A stretch of DNA of 62,460 bases from Salinivirgaceae bacterium (GCA_024405635.1 JAKSOL010000016.1:1-62460); one strand, 5' to 3'; shown: positions 45,411 to 54,740, counted from the stretch's first letter. Program-made: numbers and translations. The notes: generated by a model from the sequence alone, not told the origin.

Positions 45411-45509
45411 AGCCACCTAAACCATACTACACAAACACCATCGTTAAATGTTAATATTTAGTACCTTAAATAGGTACCTACAAAAAAAACACACTATTCA
45501 GTTTTGTAA

Positions 45510-45517
45510 TATATTTG
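45510..45517 (+). promoter_or_regulatory. -7 promoter box of the aldolase gene
   Basis: TATATTTG, followed by C, lies 41 bp before the ATG. No TTG was found at the usual -33 distance. Confidence 0.55.
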
Positions 45518-45557
45518 CGACCGAAAAAAGGAAAAAGTAATTTTTAATTATTTCAAA

Positions 45558-46550
45558 ATGATAAACTACAAAGAACTAGGTTTGGTAAACACTAAAGAGA
45601 TGTTTGCCAAAGCCGTTAAAGGCGGTTACGCTATCCCAGCGTTCAACTTCAACACAATGGAGCAAATGCAAGCTATTGTTATGGCTGCAGTTGAGACCAA
45701 ATCTCCAGTAATTATGCAAGTATCAAAAGGCGCTCGCAACTATGCTAATGGTACTATTCTTCGCAACCTTGCAAAAGGTGCTGTAGAGTATGCTAAAGAA
45801 CTTGGCTGCGAAAACCCACAAATCGTTCTTCACCTTGACCATGGTGACAGCTTCGAACTTTGCAAAGATTGCATCGACAACGGTTTTTCTTCAGTAATGA
45901 TTGACGGTTCTCACCTTCCATACGAAGAGAACATTGCTCTTGCTAAAAAAGTAGTTGAGTATGCTCACCAATTTGATGTAACTGTTGAGGCTGAGCTTGG
46001 TGTATTGGCAGGCGTTGAAGACGAAGTTTCTGCTGCTGAATCACACTACACAAAACCAGAAGAGGTAATCGACTTTGCTACCCGTACAGGTTGCGACTCT
46101 TTGGCTATCTCTATCGGTACTAGCCACGGTGCACACAAATTCACCCCAGCTCAATGCACATTGGTAAACGGTGTACTTGTTCCACCTCCATTGGCTTTCG
46201 ATATTTTGGCTGAAATCGAACAAAAACTTCCTGGTTTCCCAATCGTACTTCACGGTTCGTCATCAGTTCCACAAGACGAGGTTGCAACAATCAACAAATT
46301 TGGTGGTAAACTTGACGCTGCTATCGGTATTCCAGAGGAACAACTTCGCAAAGCATCTCAATCAGCAGTTTGCAAAATCAACATCGACTCTGACTCTCGC
46401 CTTGCTATGACAGCTGCTATCCGCCAATACTTGGCAGAGAACCCATCTCACTTCGACCCACGTCAATATCTAAAACCTGCACGTGAGAACATGAAGAAGA
46501 TGTACATCCACAAAATTGTGAACGTACTAGGTTCTGACAACAAACTATAA
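45558..46550 (+). CDS. fbaA: Class II fructose-bisphosphate aldolase
   Basis: A 330-residue zinc enzyme that cleaves fructose 1,6-bisphosphate to glyceraldehyde phosphate and dihydroxyacetone phosphate in glycolysis. The zinc ligand regions are clear: VLHLDHGDS, then VEAELGVLAGVEDE, the GTSHGAHKF stretch and FPIVLHGSSSVP. The N terminus (YAIPAFNFNTMEQMQAI) is typical. Codon choice is markedly stronger than in the neighbours (CTT, GGT, ACT, CGC), fitting high expression. It has its own promoter box and its own terminator, so it is monocistronic. Confidence 0.95.
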   Translation: MINYKELGLVNTKEMFAKAVKGGYAIPAFNFNTMEQMQAIVMAAVETKSPVIMQVSKGARNYANGTILRNLAKGAVEYAKELGCENPQIVLHLDHGDSFELCKDCIDNGFSSVMIDGSHLPYEENIALAKKVVEYAHQFDVTVEAELGVLAGVEDEVSAAESHYTKPEEVIDFATRTGCDSLAISIGTSHGAHKFTPAQCTLVNGVLVPPPLAFDILAEIEQKLPGFPIVLHGSSSVPQDEVATINKFGGKLDAAIGIPEEQLRKASQSAVCKINIDSDSRLAMTAAIRQYLAENPSHFDPRQYLKPARENMKKMYIHKIVNVLGSDNKL

Positions 46551-46575
46551 GCCACTGCGTTTATAACTAAATATA

Positions 46576-46608
46576 GCGCCTTGAGTTTTTCTCAAGGCGC
46601 TTTTTTTA
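46576..46608 (+). terminator. Rho-independent terminator after the aldolase gene
   Basis: An 11-bp stem (AGCGCCTTGAG with CTCAAGGCGCT) with a T-rich loop and T-run. Confidence 0.9.
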
Positions 46609-46644
46609 TTCTCTTTTCACTCTTATCAACCAACATAGGAAGAA

Positions 46645-47121
46645 ATGGCTTCAGAATTTGACGATGGATATCGCAACATTCTTAACGAACTAATACCCAA
46701 TCTTCCATAAACAACTACAATTGTATCGCCATTTACTTGCGACCATGGGCATGGCATAAAACTTGGCCACCACGTGTTTATAAACGGAAATTGCACAATG
46801 CTTGACGGCGGACTGATAACCATCGGCAATTTCACTTTAGTTGGCCCAAACTGTAATTTTTACACACCACAGCACCCAATTAACCATATTGAACGCCGCG
46901 AACCAAAAGAACGAGCGTTACCAATAACAATAGGTGAAGACTGTTGGCTAGGCGGAAATGTAACAGTATTACCAGGAGTAACCATTGGAGACCGTTGCAT
47001 CATTGGAGCTGGCAGCGTTGTAACAAAAGACATTCAAAGCGATTGTGTAGCAGTTGGAAATCCTGCAAAGGTCATCAAAATCAACCTAGCGAATAAAAAC
47101 AAAAAAGCCAACCTCCTTTAG
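46645..47121 (+). pseudogene. Sugar/maltose O-acetyltransferase-like gene with an in-frame stop
   Basis: The frame from ATG 46645 reads MASEFDDGYRNILNELIPNLP, then TAA at 46708-46710, and continues in the same frame as TTTIVSPFTCDHGHGIKLG and the left-handed beta-helix of hexapeptide acetyltransferases (FINGNC, VGPNCNFYT, ITIGEDCWLGGNVTVLPG, IGAGSVVTKDI, VGNPAKVI). One base change (GAA or CAA to TAA) would explain the stop. The N-terminal maltose acetyltransferase cap of about 40 residues also seems to be missing. The part from ATG 46774 alone is a 115-residue hexapeptide domain that might still be made. It ends inside a terminator shared with rplS. In intact relatives the enzyme acetylates sugars using acetyl-CoA. 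Confidence 0.8.
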
Positions 47122-47134
47122 GAGATTGGCTTTT
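47103..47134. terminator. Bidirectional terminator between the acetyltransferase remnant and rplS
   Basis: A 14-bp stem with one mismatch (AAAAGCCAACCTCC with GGAGATTGGCTTTT), loop TTTA. The acetyltransferase stop codon lies in it. Confidence 0.85.
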
Positions 47135-47155
47135 GTTTCTTTACAAAAAGAATTA

Positions 47156-47521
47156 TTAATCCTCTTTAATGTTGCCAGATTTTTTCTCTTTAATACGAGC
47201 TTTTTTACCTGTAAGGTCGCGGAAATAGTAAATACGAGCGCGACGAACAACACCTTTTTTGTTTACTTCGATGCTATCGATAGCTGGTGAGTTGAATGGG
47301 AAGATACGCTCTACACCAACGTTACCAGACATTTTACGAACAGTAAATGTTTTGCCCAAACCTGTTCCTTTAATTTGCATAACAACACCACGGAATTGTT
47401 GGATACGTGATTTGTTACCCTCAACAATTTTGTAGTTAACAGTGATGGTGTCACCTGATTTGAATTCAGGAAGAGAGTTTTCTGCAACAAACTCTTTTTC
47501 AACAACTTTCATTAAATCCAT
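47156..47521 (-). CDS. rplS: 50S ribosomal protein L19
   Basis: A 121-residue ribosomal protein of the large-subunit interface. Family signatures are clear: FKSGDTITVNYKI, the IQQFRGVVMQIKG strand, GKTFTVRKMSGNVGVERIFP, and the basic RRARIYYFRDLTGKKARI end. Length is normal with a short extra C-terminal tail (KEKKSGNIKED). Codon use is the strong set also seen in the aldolase gene. It has a good promoter about 90 bp upstream and a leader with an 8-bp inverted repeat. It appears monocistronic, separated from purE by about 135 bp. Confidence 0.97.
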   Translation of the reverse strand: MDLMKVVEKEFVAENSLPEFKSGDTITVNYKIVEGNKSRIQQFRGVVMQIKGTGLGKTFTVRKMSGNVGVERIFPFNSPAIDSIEVNKKGVVRRARIYYFRDLTGKKARIKEKKSGNIKED

Positions 47522-47554
47522 TGCGGTAATTTTTTAAAGTTTTTTAATCTGTTC

Positions 47555-47599
47555 TATGCAATGTATCAGGCACCTATGTCAACTGAAAGAGATTGCATA
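47555..47599 (-). promoter_or_regulatory. rplS leader hairpin candidate
   Basis: TATGCAAT at 47555-47562 and ATTGCATA at 47592-47599 are a perfect 8-bp inverted repeat around a 29-nt loop, at the very start of the predicted rplS leader. No terminator follows in the leader. Confidence 0.4.
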
Positions 47600-47608
47600 A
47601 AAGCGGTG

Positions 47609-47638
47609 CAAAAGTATTGTTTTTGTTTTTATTTACAA
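47609..47638 (-). promoter_or_regulatory. Promoter of rplS
   Basis: On the minus strand TTG (47638-47636) and TACTTTTG (47616-47609) are separated by exactly 19 bp, a full match to the Bacteroidota pattern. The leader to the ATG is about 80 nt. Confidence 0.75.
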
Positions 47639-47656
47639 ATAGTTGCAACACAAAGT

Positions 47657-48163
47657 TTAGTTTGTTTTATAATCAAATTTAACCTCTTGCAATTTTGCAT
47701 TGGCATCAATTATCTTCTGTTTCAAACTTTCTTTATAATCAATCACTTGCGCTGTTAATTCAGCATTTTCAATAGCCAACATTTGCACTGCAAGAATGCC
47801 CGCATTTTGTGCAGCATTTACACCAACTGTTGCCACAGGAATGCCTGGAGGCATTTGTAGAATAGAAAAAATAGCATCAATTCCGTCAAGTGTTGAATTT
47901 ATTGGCACGCCAATTACAGGCACTGGAGTTGATGCAGCAATAACACCTGGCAAATGAGCAGCCATTCCCGCTGCTGCAATTATCACTTTTATGCCCCTAG
48001 CAGCTGCGCCTTTAGCAAACTCCTCAACTTTTTCAGGAGTACGATGTGCTGACAGCGCATTCATTTCAAACGGAATCTTAAAATCGTTCAAAATTTTGGC
48101 AGCCTTCTCCATAATTGGCAAATCGGAAGTACTGCCCATAATGATACTTACAATTGGTTCCAT
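47657..48163 (-). CDS. purE: 5-(carboxyamino)imidazole ribonucleotide mutase PurE
   Basis: A 168-residue class I PurE of purine synthesis; it moves the carboxylate from N5-CAIR to CAIR. Motifs are in order: SIIMGSTSDLPIMEKA, the SAHRTP catalytic His, AAAGMAAHLPGVIAA, PVIGVPI, and MPPGIPVATVGVNAAQNAG. The C-terminal helix with VIDYKESLKQKI is usual. The partner purK is not in the window. It starts 3 bp after the DUF362 lipoprotein stop, so they are co-transcribed, although no functional link is apparent. Confidence 0.96.
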   Translation of the reverse strand: MEPIVSIIMGSTSDLPIMEKAAKILNDFKIPFEMNALSAHRTPEKVEEFAKGAAARGIKVIIAAAGMAAHLPGVIAASTPVPVIGVPINSTLDGIDAIFSILQMPPGIPVATVGVNAAQNAGILAVQMLAIENAELTAQVIDYKESLKQKIIDANAKLQEVKFDYKTN

Positions 48164-48166
48164 ATA

Positions 48167-49144
48167 TTACTTTATTTCAATAAGTTCATATTGTTGGCTA
48201 CCCATACCCAACTGCTCGGCATACTCAAGTGTGTGCATTCCATGACGAGAATCGATGCGCTCTATAAGGTATTTTTTGCCTTCGTCGGGCGAATTGCGAA
48301 CTGCATCTGTACACGCTTTATCAACTGCAACTGGATCAAGCGAGGCAAAAATACCCAAATCGGCCATTTTTGGATCAGCTGGATTATTGTCGCAATCGCA
48401 ATCTTCCGATAATTTGTTGGCTATGTTTATATATAAAATTTTATCTCCCCAACGGTCAACTATGGCTTTTGCTCCTTCGGCCAAACTCTCAAGCCAAATA
48501 TCTTGCTTTGGCAAATCGGCCCACATTTTTTCTGCATTATCATATTTACCTGCCGAATGTACTCGAGCTTTACCATTTGACGAAGCACAGCCTATTGACA
48601 TATTTTTAATAGCTCCGCCAAAACCTCCCATTGCATGACCTTTGAAATGCGAAAGGATTACAAGAAAATCATAATTCTCGATACTTTTTCCGGCCAAAAA
48701 CGACTTCAAGTGCTTGCCGCCCTCAACTGGTATTTCAACCTCACCTTCTGCATCCATAATATCAACTTTGGCTATTGCGGTAAAGCCATGATCGGCTGCG
48801 GCTTTCAAGTGGTCGGCAGTATTTGATCGTCCACCTCCATAAGCTGTATTGCATTCTACAATTGTAGCGCCAATACCTTGAACAAATGAGCGAATTAAAG
48901 CCGTATCGAGAAAATTATGCCCACCTGGCTCTCCTGTTGAAAGTTTAACCGCAACATTTTCACCTTTGGCTTCTCTACCTAACGCTTCATATATTTTTTG
49001 AAGACTAGCAGGTGTAATATCTTTTACAAAATAAACCTTTGGTTTTACTGATTCACCTACACTCTTTTGATTTGTAGTGTTATTGCTTGCACACGCCGAC
49101 ATTGCGACTGCAAACGCACTGATTAACAATAATTTAATTTTCAT
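48167..49144 (-). CDS. DUF362 family lipoprotein
   Basis: A 325-residue protein with a lipoprotein signal (MKIKLLLISAFAVAMSAC). The body matches DUF362: VAVKLSTGEPGGHNFLDTALIR, ECNTAYGGGRSNT, NYDFLVILSHFKGHAMGGFGG-type segment, then SIGCASSNGKARVH, and the DLGIFASLDPVAVDKAC motif. A cysteine cluster EDCDCDNN near residue 255 may hold a metal, but the ferredoxin domain present in some relatives is lacking. ATG 49144 is used as it begins the signal peptide; the frame is open nine codons further. Function is unknown. It is 3 bp upstream of purE. Confidence 0.85.
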   Translation of the reverse strand: MKIKLLLISAFAVAMSACASNNTTNQKSVGESVKPKVYFVKDITPASLQKIYEALGREAKGENVAVKLSTGEPGGHNFLDTALIRSFVQGIGATIVECNTAYGGGRSNTADHLKAAADHGFTAIAKVDIMDAEGEVEIPVEGGKHLKSFLAGKSIENYDFLVILSHFKGHAMGGFGGAIKNMSIGCASSNGKARVHSAGKYDNAEKMWADLPKQDIWLESLAEGAKAIVDRWGDKILYINIANKLSEDCDCDNNPADPKMADLGIFASLDPVAVDKACTDAVRNSPDEGKKYLIERIDSRHGMHTLEYAEQLGMGSQQYELIEIK

Positions 49145-49504
49145 TTTTAACTTTAAATTTAATTTTGGCAACTACTATTTTAGGACTATATTTTTAATGC
49201 AAAAATGGTTAGTGCTTTTTATTTTACCAAATTTACCTTCTCCAAAACTAATTGCAATAACAATCGCATTTGAATGTGAAGAATATTGGTATTTGCAATA
49301 GTTTCCGCCTATCAAATAACCTAAACCATATACTCAAATTATTTCTTTTGTTTGGGATACTTGATAGTCCAAATAGACAAGCTGCCGCTGTTATTGCTTC
49401 ATGTTTTTTTGTTTACTAAAAGCCTTTTAAACTCCCCAAAATTGTAAGATAAATTTATACATTTGGTTTTGTTTGACACATTAATAAATCCAAACTATAA
49501 AGTT
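49145..49504. other. Intergenic region with a possible -7 box
   Basis: About 360 bp between divergent genes. TACATTTG at 49458-49465, 39 bp before the nucleoside phosphorylase ATG, is a plausible -7 box on the plus strand. A -33 TTG is not found at the right distance. Nothing else was recognised. Confidence 0.5.
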
Positions 49505-50380
49505 ATGGCAGGCATTATTCCCGATTCAGAACTGATTCTAAACAACGACGGAAGTGTTTTTCACCTTCATCTTTTACCTACCGATGTTGCCGACAACATA
49601 ATATTAGTGGGCGACCCTGGCCGAGTTGAAATGGTTTCGAGTTTTTTTGACAAAATTGAAGTTAAACGATCGAACCGCGAATTTGTAACTCACGTTGGTA
49701 CTTACCACGGGAAACGAGTGCAAGTAACATCAACCGGAATAGGAACCGACAATATTGATATTGTTGTTAATGAGTTAGATGCAGCTGTTAACATCGATTT
49801 AAAAACACGTATGGTGAAAGACCAAAAACGAAGTTTAAACATTGTACGCATAGGAACATCGGGCGCTTTGCAAGCCGACATACTTGTTGACACTCCTGTA
49901 ATTTCGCAAATGGCAATTGGTTTTGATGGCATGCTTAATTACTATCAAGACCGAAACTTAATTGCCGACCGACAAATGGAAGCTGCATTTATAAAACACA
50001 TGAGCTGGAATCCGTTACTAACAACACCCTACTTTGTTAATTGTTCAAACTCTTTGCTCGAAAAAATAGGACACGATATGCGAAAAGGAGTAACAATATC
50101 AGCTCCAGGATTTTACGGTCCTCAAGGCCGAGTACTTCGCCTACAATTACAAGACCCAAACATAAACGACAAGATTACCGCATTTGAATACAATGGCAAA
50201 AAAATAACCAACTACGAGATGGAATGTTCTGCCATATATGGTCTTTCTGCTTTACTTGGGCACAATGCGGTAACCGTATGCAGCATTATTGCCAATCGTT
50301 TGGCAAAATCGTACAGTAGCGATTACAAAGTTGCAGTAAAACAACTAGTTGAAACAGTATTGAATCGTCTTACTGAATAA
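49505..50380 (+). CDS. Nucleoside phosphorylase (uridine phosphorylase-like)
   Basis: A 291-residue phosphorylase of the PNP/UDP family that splits nucleosides with phosphate. Motifs include IILVGDPGRVEMV, VQVTSTGIGTDNIDIVV, IVRIGTSGALQADI and the base and ribose site NYEMECSAIYGLSALLGH. The IGTDN pattern and the ME pair fit uridine-type enzymes, but purine activity cannot be excluded. ATG 49505 is used; an upstream TTG would extend it by 14 poorly conserved residues. It is followed 3 bp later by a transglutaminase-like gene. Confidence 0.88.
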   Translation: MAGIIPDSELILNNDGSVFHLHLLPTDVADNIILVGDPGRVEMVSSFFDKIEVKRSNREFVTHVGTYHGKRVQVTSTGIGTDNIDIVVNELDAAVNIDLKTRMVKDQKRSLNIVRIGTSGALQADILVDTPVISQMAIGFDGMLNYYQDRNLIADRQMEAAFIKHMSWNPLLTTPYFVNCSNSLLEKIGHDMRKGVTISAPGFYGPQGRVLRLQLQDPNINDKITAFEYNGKKITNYEMECSAIYGLSALLGHNAVTVCSIIANRLAKSYSSDYKVAVKQLVETVLNRLTE

Positions 50381-50383
50381 GCA

Positions 50384-51229
50384 ATGGATCAGTCAATTAT
50401 CAATTCGTTGATTGCTCTGCTTGACGATCCCGATCGTGAAGTGTATAAAAGCATTTCGCGCAAAATAATCAGTTATGGCGACGATGCTATACCTACACTT
50501 GAACAACTATTTGCCAGTGATAGCCAACTAGTTGCATTACGTGCAGCCGAAATTGTAGATAAAATACAATTTGAGAAAGTGGCAACACTTGCTCACAAAT
50601 GGATAGAAAAAGGCGACGACAATCTTTTGCAAGCAACATTGTTTTTCAACCAACTATTTATCCCCGATTTTGACAAAAAAAAGGTTATTAGCACCATCGA
50701 CTCGCTCAAACGTAGCATTTGGCTAAAGTTGAACGACGATATGACAGCAATAGACAAAGTGAAGGTGCTAAACAATGTGTTGTTTAACGAACAAAAATAT
50801 TGCGTAATAAAGTCTTTTGGGAAAATTCCACAATCGCACCAACTAAGCTACATTATTGACCAGAAAAAAGGCTCTCCAATGGCAATAATGCTATTGTATT
50901 TGATTACTGCACAAGAAAGTGGCATTTCAATTTATGGAGGCAATGTTCCTGGTACAAACATTTCGTGCTACGTTGATAATGATGGAAATGGTGAAATTCT
51001 GTTCTACATAAACCCTTCGCTGTCGGGCACAATGCTACCACAGATTGAGATAAGCCATTTTTTAGAATCGCTAAACATTGAATCGACACAAGAATGCTAT
51101 GTTGCATGCACAAACAAGGACACAATAATAAATTTGCTAAATTTGGCGGCTTTAGCATATATACAGAACGGCAACAACACACTTGCTAATCATTGCGAAG
51201 AACTAATTCAAATTTTAAATAATGGATAA
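50384..51229 (+). CDS. Transglutaminase-like family protein (SirB1-type core)
   Basis: A 281-residue protein. The N-terminal half (to about 110) is helical with HEAT-like repeats (SLIALLDDPDREVYKSI, DDAIPTLEQLFA). The C-terminal half has the SirB1/Transglut_core2 pattern (GSPMAIMLLYLITAQESGI, YGGNVPGTNIS, IEISHFLESLNI). The catalytic Cys of papain-like transglutaminases is not obvious, so activity is uncertain. It sits between the phosphorylase gene and a Wzz-like gene, overlapping the latter by 8 bp. Function is not known. Confidence 0.75.
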   Translation: MDQSIINSLIALLDDPDREVYKSISRKIISYGDDAIPTLEQLFASDSQLVALRAAEIVDKIQFEKVATLAHKWIEKGDDNLLQATLFFNQLFIPDFDKKKVISTIDSLKRSIWLKLNDDMTAIDKVKVLNNVLFNEQKYCVIKSFGKIPQSHQLSYIIDQKKGSPMAIMLLYLITAQESGISIYGGNVPGTNISCYVDNDGNGEILFYINPSLSGTMLPQIEISHFLESLNIESTQECYVACTNKDTIINLLNLAALAYIQNGNNTLANHCEELIQILNNG

Positions 51230-52178
51230 TAATACCGAAAAAAACACCGAAGGCAAGGAAATTGACCTTATCGACCTTTTTAACAACATGATGCACTGGT
51301 TTGGTCGTAAATTTTATGGTTTAATTCTATTTTTTGCCCGCAATCGTTGGAGTTATGCAATTTTAATTGTCATTGCCATTATTGGCGCAGTACTCCAAGT
51401 AACAACCTCAAAAAAAATATACAAGTGCAACATGCTTGTTCAAAGCTACAGTGTAAAGGCATCAGAAGCCATTAGTTTTGTAAACAACCTAAACTTTAAC
51501 GCTTTAGGTAACGATGCTTTCTCAAATAACGTTAAGAACATATATGCATCGTTTGTACTTGACTATAACCGCGACGAAGTGCTTGATGCTGTTGAGCAAA
51601 CCGACAAAAACAGCATAATGCAAGTGCGCGATACTGCGCTTATCAACAAACGAATGAGCAATATTGTTAGCATAAACTTTGAGTTGATTGACAACGGAGC
51701 TACCAATGTTGAACATGTTGAAGATGGTGTTTTGGATGTGCTTAACAAAAACAAAACCTTTGTTGAATACAACAACCTGTTTCTTGACCTTGAAAACGAT
51801 GTTTTAACAACCATAAACAATGAAATAATCAAACTTGATAGCATGCGTTTGGTTGAGTATTTTCAAAAAGACCAATCAGCATCATTAAATAAAAATGGTG
51901 GTTTGGTGTTTATGAGCGAAAAGGAAAAAAAGCTATATCACAAAGATATGCTTGATCTTGTAAGCAAAAAACACGATGCCGAACGTTTAATTAAATTGAG
52001 CGATGAGCCTTTTAAGATTATTCAAAACATTTCAGTTCCACAACAAGAAGCAAACAGCTTAAGCTACTATCTGAAATTATACATTATAATAGCAGTTTTG
52101 GGCGGAACATTTTTTGTTTTCTTATTCGATCGCCGCAAGCAAATAAAAGAGTTGATTAAAGAAGCTGAATCAAAATAA
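51222..52178 (+). CDS. Wzz/chain-length-determinant-like inner-membrane protein
   Basis: A 318-residue protein with the Wzz layout: a membrane segment at about 43-62 (WSYAILIVIAIIGAVLQV), a large helical periplasmic domain, and a second membrane segment at about 282-302 (YYLKLYIIIAVLGGTFFVFLF) followed by a basic tail. Such proteins set the length of surface polysaccharide chains or act as export adaptors. No polymerase or glycosyltransferase gene is adjacent; the nearest glycosyltransferases are 34 kb away. It starts 8 bp inside the preceding gene and ends before a terminator. Confidence 0.75.
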   Translation: MDNNTEKNTEGKEIDLIDLFNNMMHWFGRKFYGLILFFARNRWSYAILIVIAIIGAVLQVTTSKKIYKCNMLVQSYSVKASEAISFVNNLNFNALGNDAFSNNVKNIYASFVLDYNRDEVLDAVEQTDKNSIMQVRDTALINKRMSNIVSINFELIDNGATNVEHVEDGVLDVLNKNKTFVEYNNLFLDLENDVLTTINNEIIKLDSMRLVEYFQKDQSASLNKNGGLVFMSEKEKKLYHKDMLDLVSKKHDAERLIKLSDEPFKIIQNISVPQQEANSLSYYLKLYIIIAVLGGTFFVFLFDRRKQIKELIKEAESK

Positions 52179-52200
52179 TATCAACCTCGGAAAAAAAACG

Positions 52201-52236
52201 AAAGTCGCCCAAGAGTACTCTTGAGCGACTTTTTTA
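52201..52236. terminator. Terminator between the Wzz-like gene and the RND exporter
   Basis: A stem of AAAGTCGCCCAAGAGT with ACTCTTGAGCGACTTT, with one mismatch, and a T-run on the plus side. It may serve both convergent genes. Confidence 0.85.
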
Positions 52237-52259
52237 TTGCTTTGATAATAGGTTATCAG

Positions 52260-54740
52260 TTATTTGGCAGCTATTATTTTTTGTCCAAAACGTGTTTTCA
52301 AAAGCAAGACAAAAAGTGAAGGCTGAACAGTATAGGTAATTACAATGGTTGAAGTCATTCCAATCAACGTTGCAAAACCAATTGAATGTATAGCAGGATG
52401 AACTGCAAAAATCAACGATGCAACACCAATAATCATAACCATTCCCGAAAAGAAAATTGCCGTTTTGTGATACATAAGCAACTTACCACTCTCGGCATCA
52501 CTACTTTTTACTCGAGCAAGCAAACCATCCATTACAAAAATGCTATAATCAACACCTATACCGAAAATAAAGGTTGAAATAACAATATTTATCAAGTTAA
52601 ACTGAATGTCTAAAACACCCATAATGCCTAAAGTTATGTACCAGCTTGCGCCCATTGGAATAAATGCAAGAGCGGCTAGTACTACACTGCGAAACGAAAA
52701 AAGAAGCACTATAAAAACAAACACCGACGAAATTCCCAAAACGATATTAAAATCTTCGTTCATCATTTCAACCATGTTGCCAGTATAATAAAAAGGATCG
52801 ACCACAACAGCATGAGGCACTGCTGCAAAAACATCGTTATTACTTGCCACATTTGACTGTTCTGCTCTCACTGAAGTAAACACCATGTACGAATCTTCTG
52901 ACTTTTCAACCATACTAGACAAAAAGCCCTCGGGCAACACATCGGCATCGTACAAAGAATTAGGAGCATAACTTTGCTCAAGCATATCAAAAAATTGACT
53001 AAACATTTCAGGTTTAAAGCCATTTTGTTGTCCATACTTGCACACATCGTTCTTCAATTTAGCGATACGCTCATCGGTCCAATAACTTTGCCATTTATCA
53101 AAACGTGTAAGTTGTTCAGCCTCAGGCAACAATATGCTCGACGATTTGCTAAAACTTGCTATGCGGCCCTCGTTTTTCAACGAGTCGCACACCCTATACA
53201 ACTCTTTGTTGTACATTAAAGCTGAATCAAGATTTTTTGAAACAATGGCATAATAATTAGTTGACAATCCGTTTGTGGTTTTAGCTGAATATAAATTCAT
53301 TGAGCGAGAAACTTCTTTATCAAAGTAGCCTATGTTGCGCAAGTTTGAATCAAAAGTTACGCTACCCGATGTGTAAAAGCACACTAGCAATAACACTCCT
53401 ATCGCAATAGGAATCCAATGATGTTTTTCAAACTGATAATTATTGAACTTTTCGAGCCAAGCAAATGCACGTTCTGAACGGCGATTGCGCTCTGGAGCAA
53501 AAAACTGAGGCAAGAAAAGCAAGCAAAAACCTGTTGTTCCAACCATTGCTAACGAAGCAAACAAACCAAAATCGCAAAGCAAAGGAGATCCGGTAAAGAG
53601 CAACCCCATAAATGCACCAATTGTGGTAACATTGCCAAGAATAACTGGTCTTGTTTGGTCGCGAAGAACTGTTTCAGGATCGCTCACATATTTATAATGA
53701 GTAATAACATGCAAACAATAGCTCAAAGCTACACCTAGCACTATTGCTCCAATTCCTAGTGCCATTAGCGACATTCGGCCTTGCATAAGATATAGCACAC
53801 AAAGCGAAAATGCTGCGCCATACACCACTGGCATCACAAGCATAGTTAATGTTGACTTGTTGCGCATGCACAGCAATAATATTATACAAATAAGAGCCAT
53901 TGACAGCCCCATTGTTACAGCCAAATCGGTTTTAATGCGGCGCGAGTTATATACACTTTGCACTGGCGTGCCGTGAAACAGAACTTCAACATCGGTAAAC
54001 TCTTGATTAACTGCTGAAATTGATTTTTCAATTTTTTTAGCCAAACGAATTCCCGTTTTAGAGTCGAAACCAATAAAATTTGGTGCAAGAAAAATAATTG
54101 CCGTTGAACTATCCTGTGTAATAAGGTGACGGTCGTAAATTGAAAAATCGCCACCCATTCCAGCCGTTGATGTACCATTGTTTTTTCCCATCAACAAATT
54201 GCGAAAACCTAACGGATCGTACTGAACTAAATCGTAGTAAGCTGAACCATCGGCTCCCGATAATAGTTCAAGGTTAGCCTTCATTTGTTTTTCAATATTT
54301 TCCGACGAACAAATTGAGTCAATCACACCATAATAAGTGGTATCGACAAACAAAGGCACATTGCCAACAGCATAATCGACGACATTTGCAAGCATATCGT
54401 CGTCAATCTTGTACAAAATGTTACGCACATCGCCCTCGGCATCATACTCAAGAAGCGAATCAACAAACATATCGGCAGCGGCAACAACATTATCAACATC
54501 AGCCACCGAATCGTTTGCCGTAACCAAAACAAAAATGCGGTCCTTTATCTGCAACGACGAGAACACAAGACCCTCAGCTCGTTCTTCGTCAACTCCTGGC
54601 AACAATTTCGAAATATCTTCTTCATACTCCATTTTGCTACCAACAAAGGCAAACAATGCAAATGAAATTAACATAAGCACCCACATCAACAATCGGTGTT
54701 GTTGAAAATAGCGATACATAAAAATGGTGAAACGTGTCAT
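52260..54740 (-). CDS. RND/MMPL-type exporter
   Basis: An 826-residue membrane protein of the RND superfamily in the MMPL-like branch. About twelve membrane segments are seen in two halves, each with a large periplasmic loop. Motifs include the duplicated GVALSYCLHVITHYKY region and GIGVDYSIFVMDGLL in the second half, and the first-half TM block CIILLLCMRNKSTLTMLVM. The family exports lipids, hopanoids or other hydrophobic compounds. The thioesterase gene lies 17 bp upstream, so an acyl-derived substrate is possible; this is inference. Confidence 0.9.
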   Translation of the reverse strand: MTRFTIFMYRYFQQHRLLMWVLMLISFALFAFVGSKMEYEEDISKLLPGVDEERAEGLVFSSLQIKDRIFVLVTANDSVADVDNVVAAADMFVDSLLEYDAEGDVRNILYKIDDDMLANVVDYAVGNVPLFVDTTYYGVIDSICSSENIEKQMKANLELLSGADGSAYYDLVQYDPLGFRNLLMGKNNGTSTAGMGGDFSIYDRHLITQDSSTAIIFLAPNFIGFDSKTGIRLAKKIEKSISAVNQEFTDVEVLFHGTPVQSVYNSRRIKTDLAVTMGLSMALICIILLLCMRNKSTLTMLVMPVVYGAAFSLCVLYLMQGRMSLMALGIGAIVLGVALSYCLHVITHYKYVSDPETVLRDQTRPVILGNVTTIGAFMGLLFTGSPLLCDFGLFASLAMVGTTGFCLLFLPQFFAPERNRRSERAFAWLEKFNNYQFEKHHWIPIAIGVLLLVCFYTSGSVTFDSNLRNIGYFDKEVSRSMNLYSAKTTNGLSTNYYAIVSKNLDSALMYNKELYRVCDSLKNEGRIASFSKSSSILLPEAEQLTRFDKWQSYWTDERIAKLKNDVCKYGQQNGFKPEMFSQFFDMLEQSYAPNSLYDADVLPEGFLSSMVEKSEDSYMVFTSVRAEQSNVASNNDVFAAVPHAVVVDPFYYTGNMVEMMNEDFNIVLGISSVFVFIVLLFSFRSVVLAALAFIPMGASWYITLGIMGVLDIQFNLINIVISTFIFGIGVDYSIFVMDGLLARVKSSDAESGKLLMYHKTAIFFSGMVMIIGVASLIFAVHPAIHSIGFATLIGMTSTIVITYTVQPSLFVLLLKTRFGQKIIAAK

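Noticed and set aside
46774..47121. Intact short acetyltransferase starting at ATG 46774
   Set aside because: Family similarity continues upstream in the same frame, through a stop, so the gene is better described as broken; a short product is not excluded.
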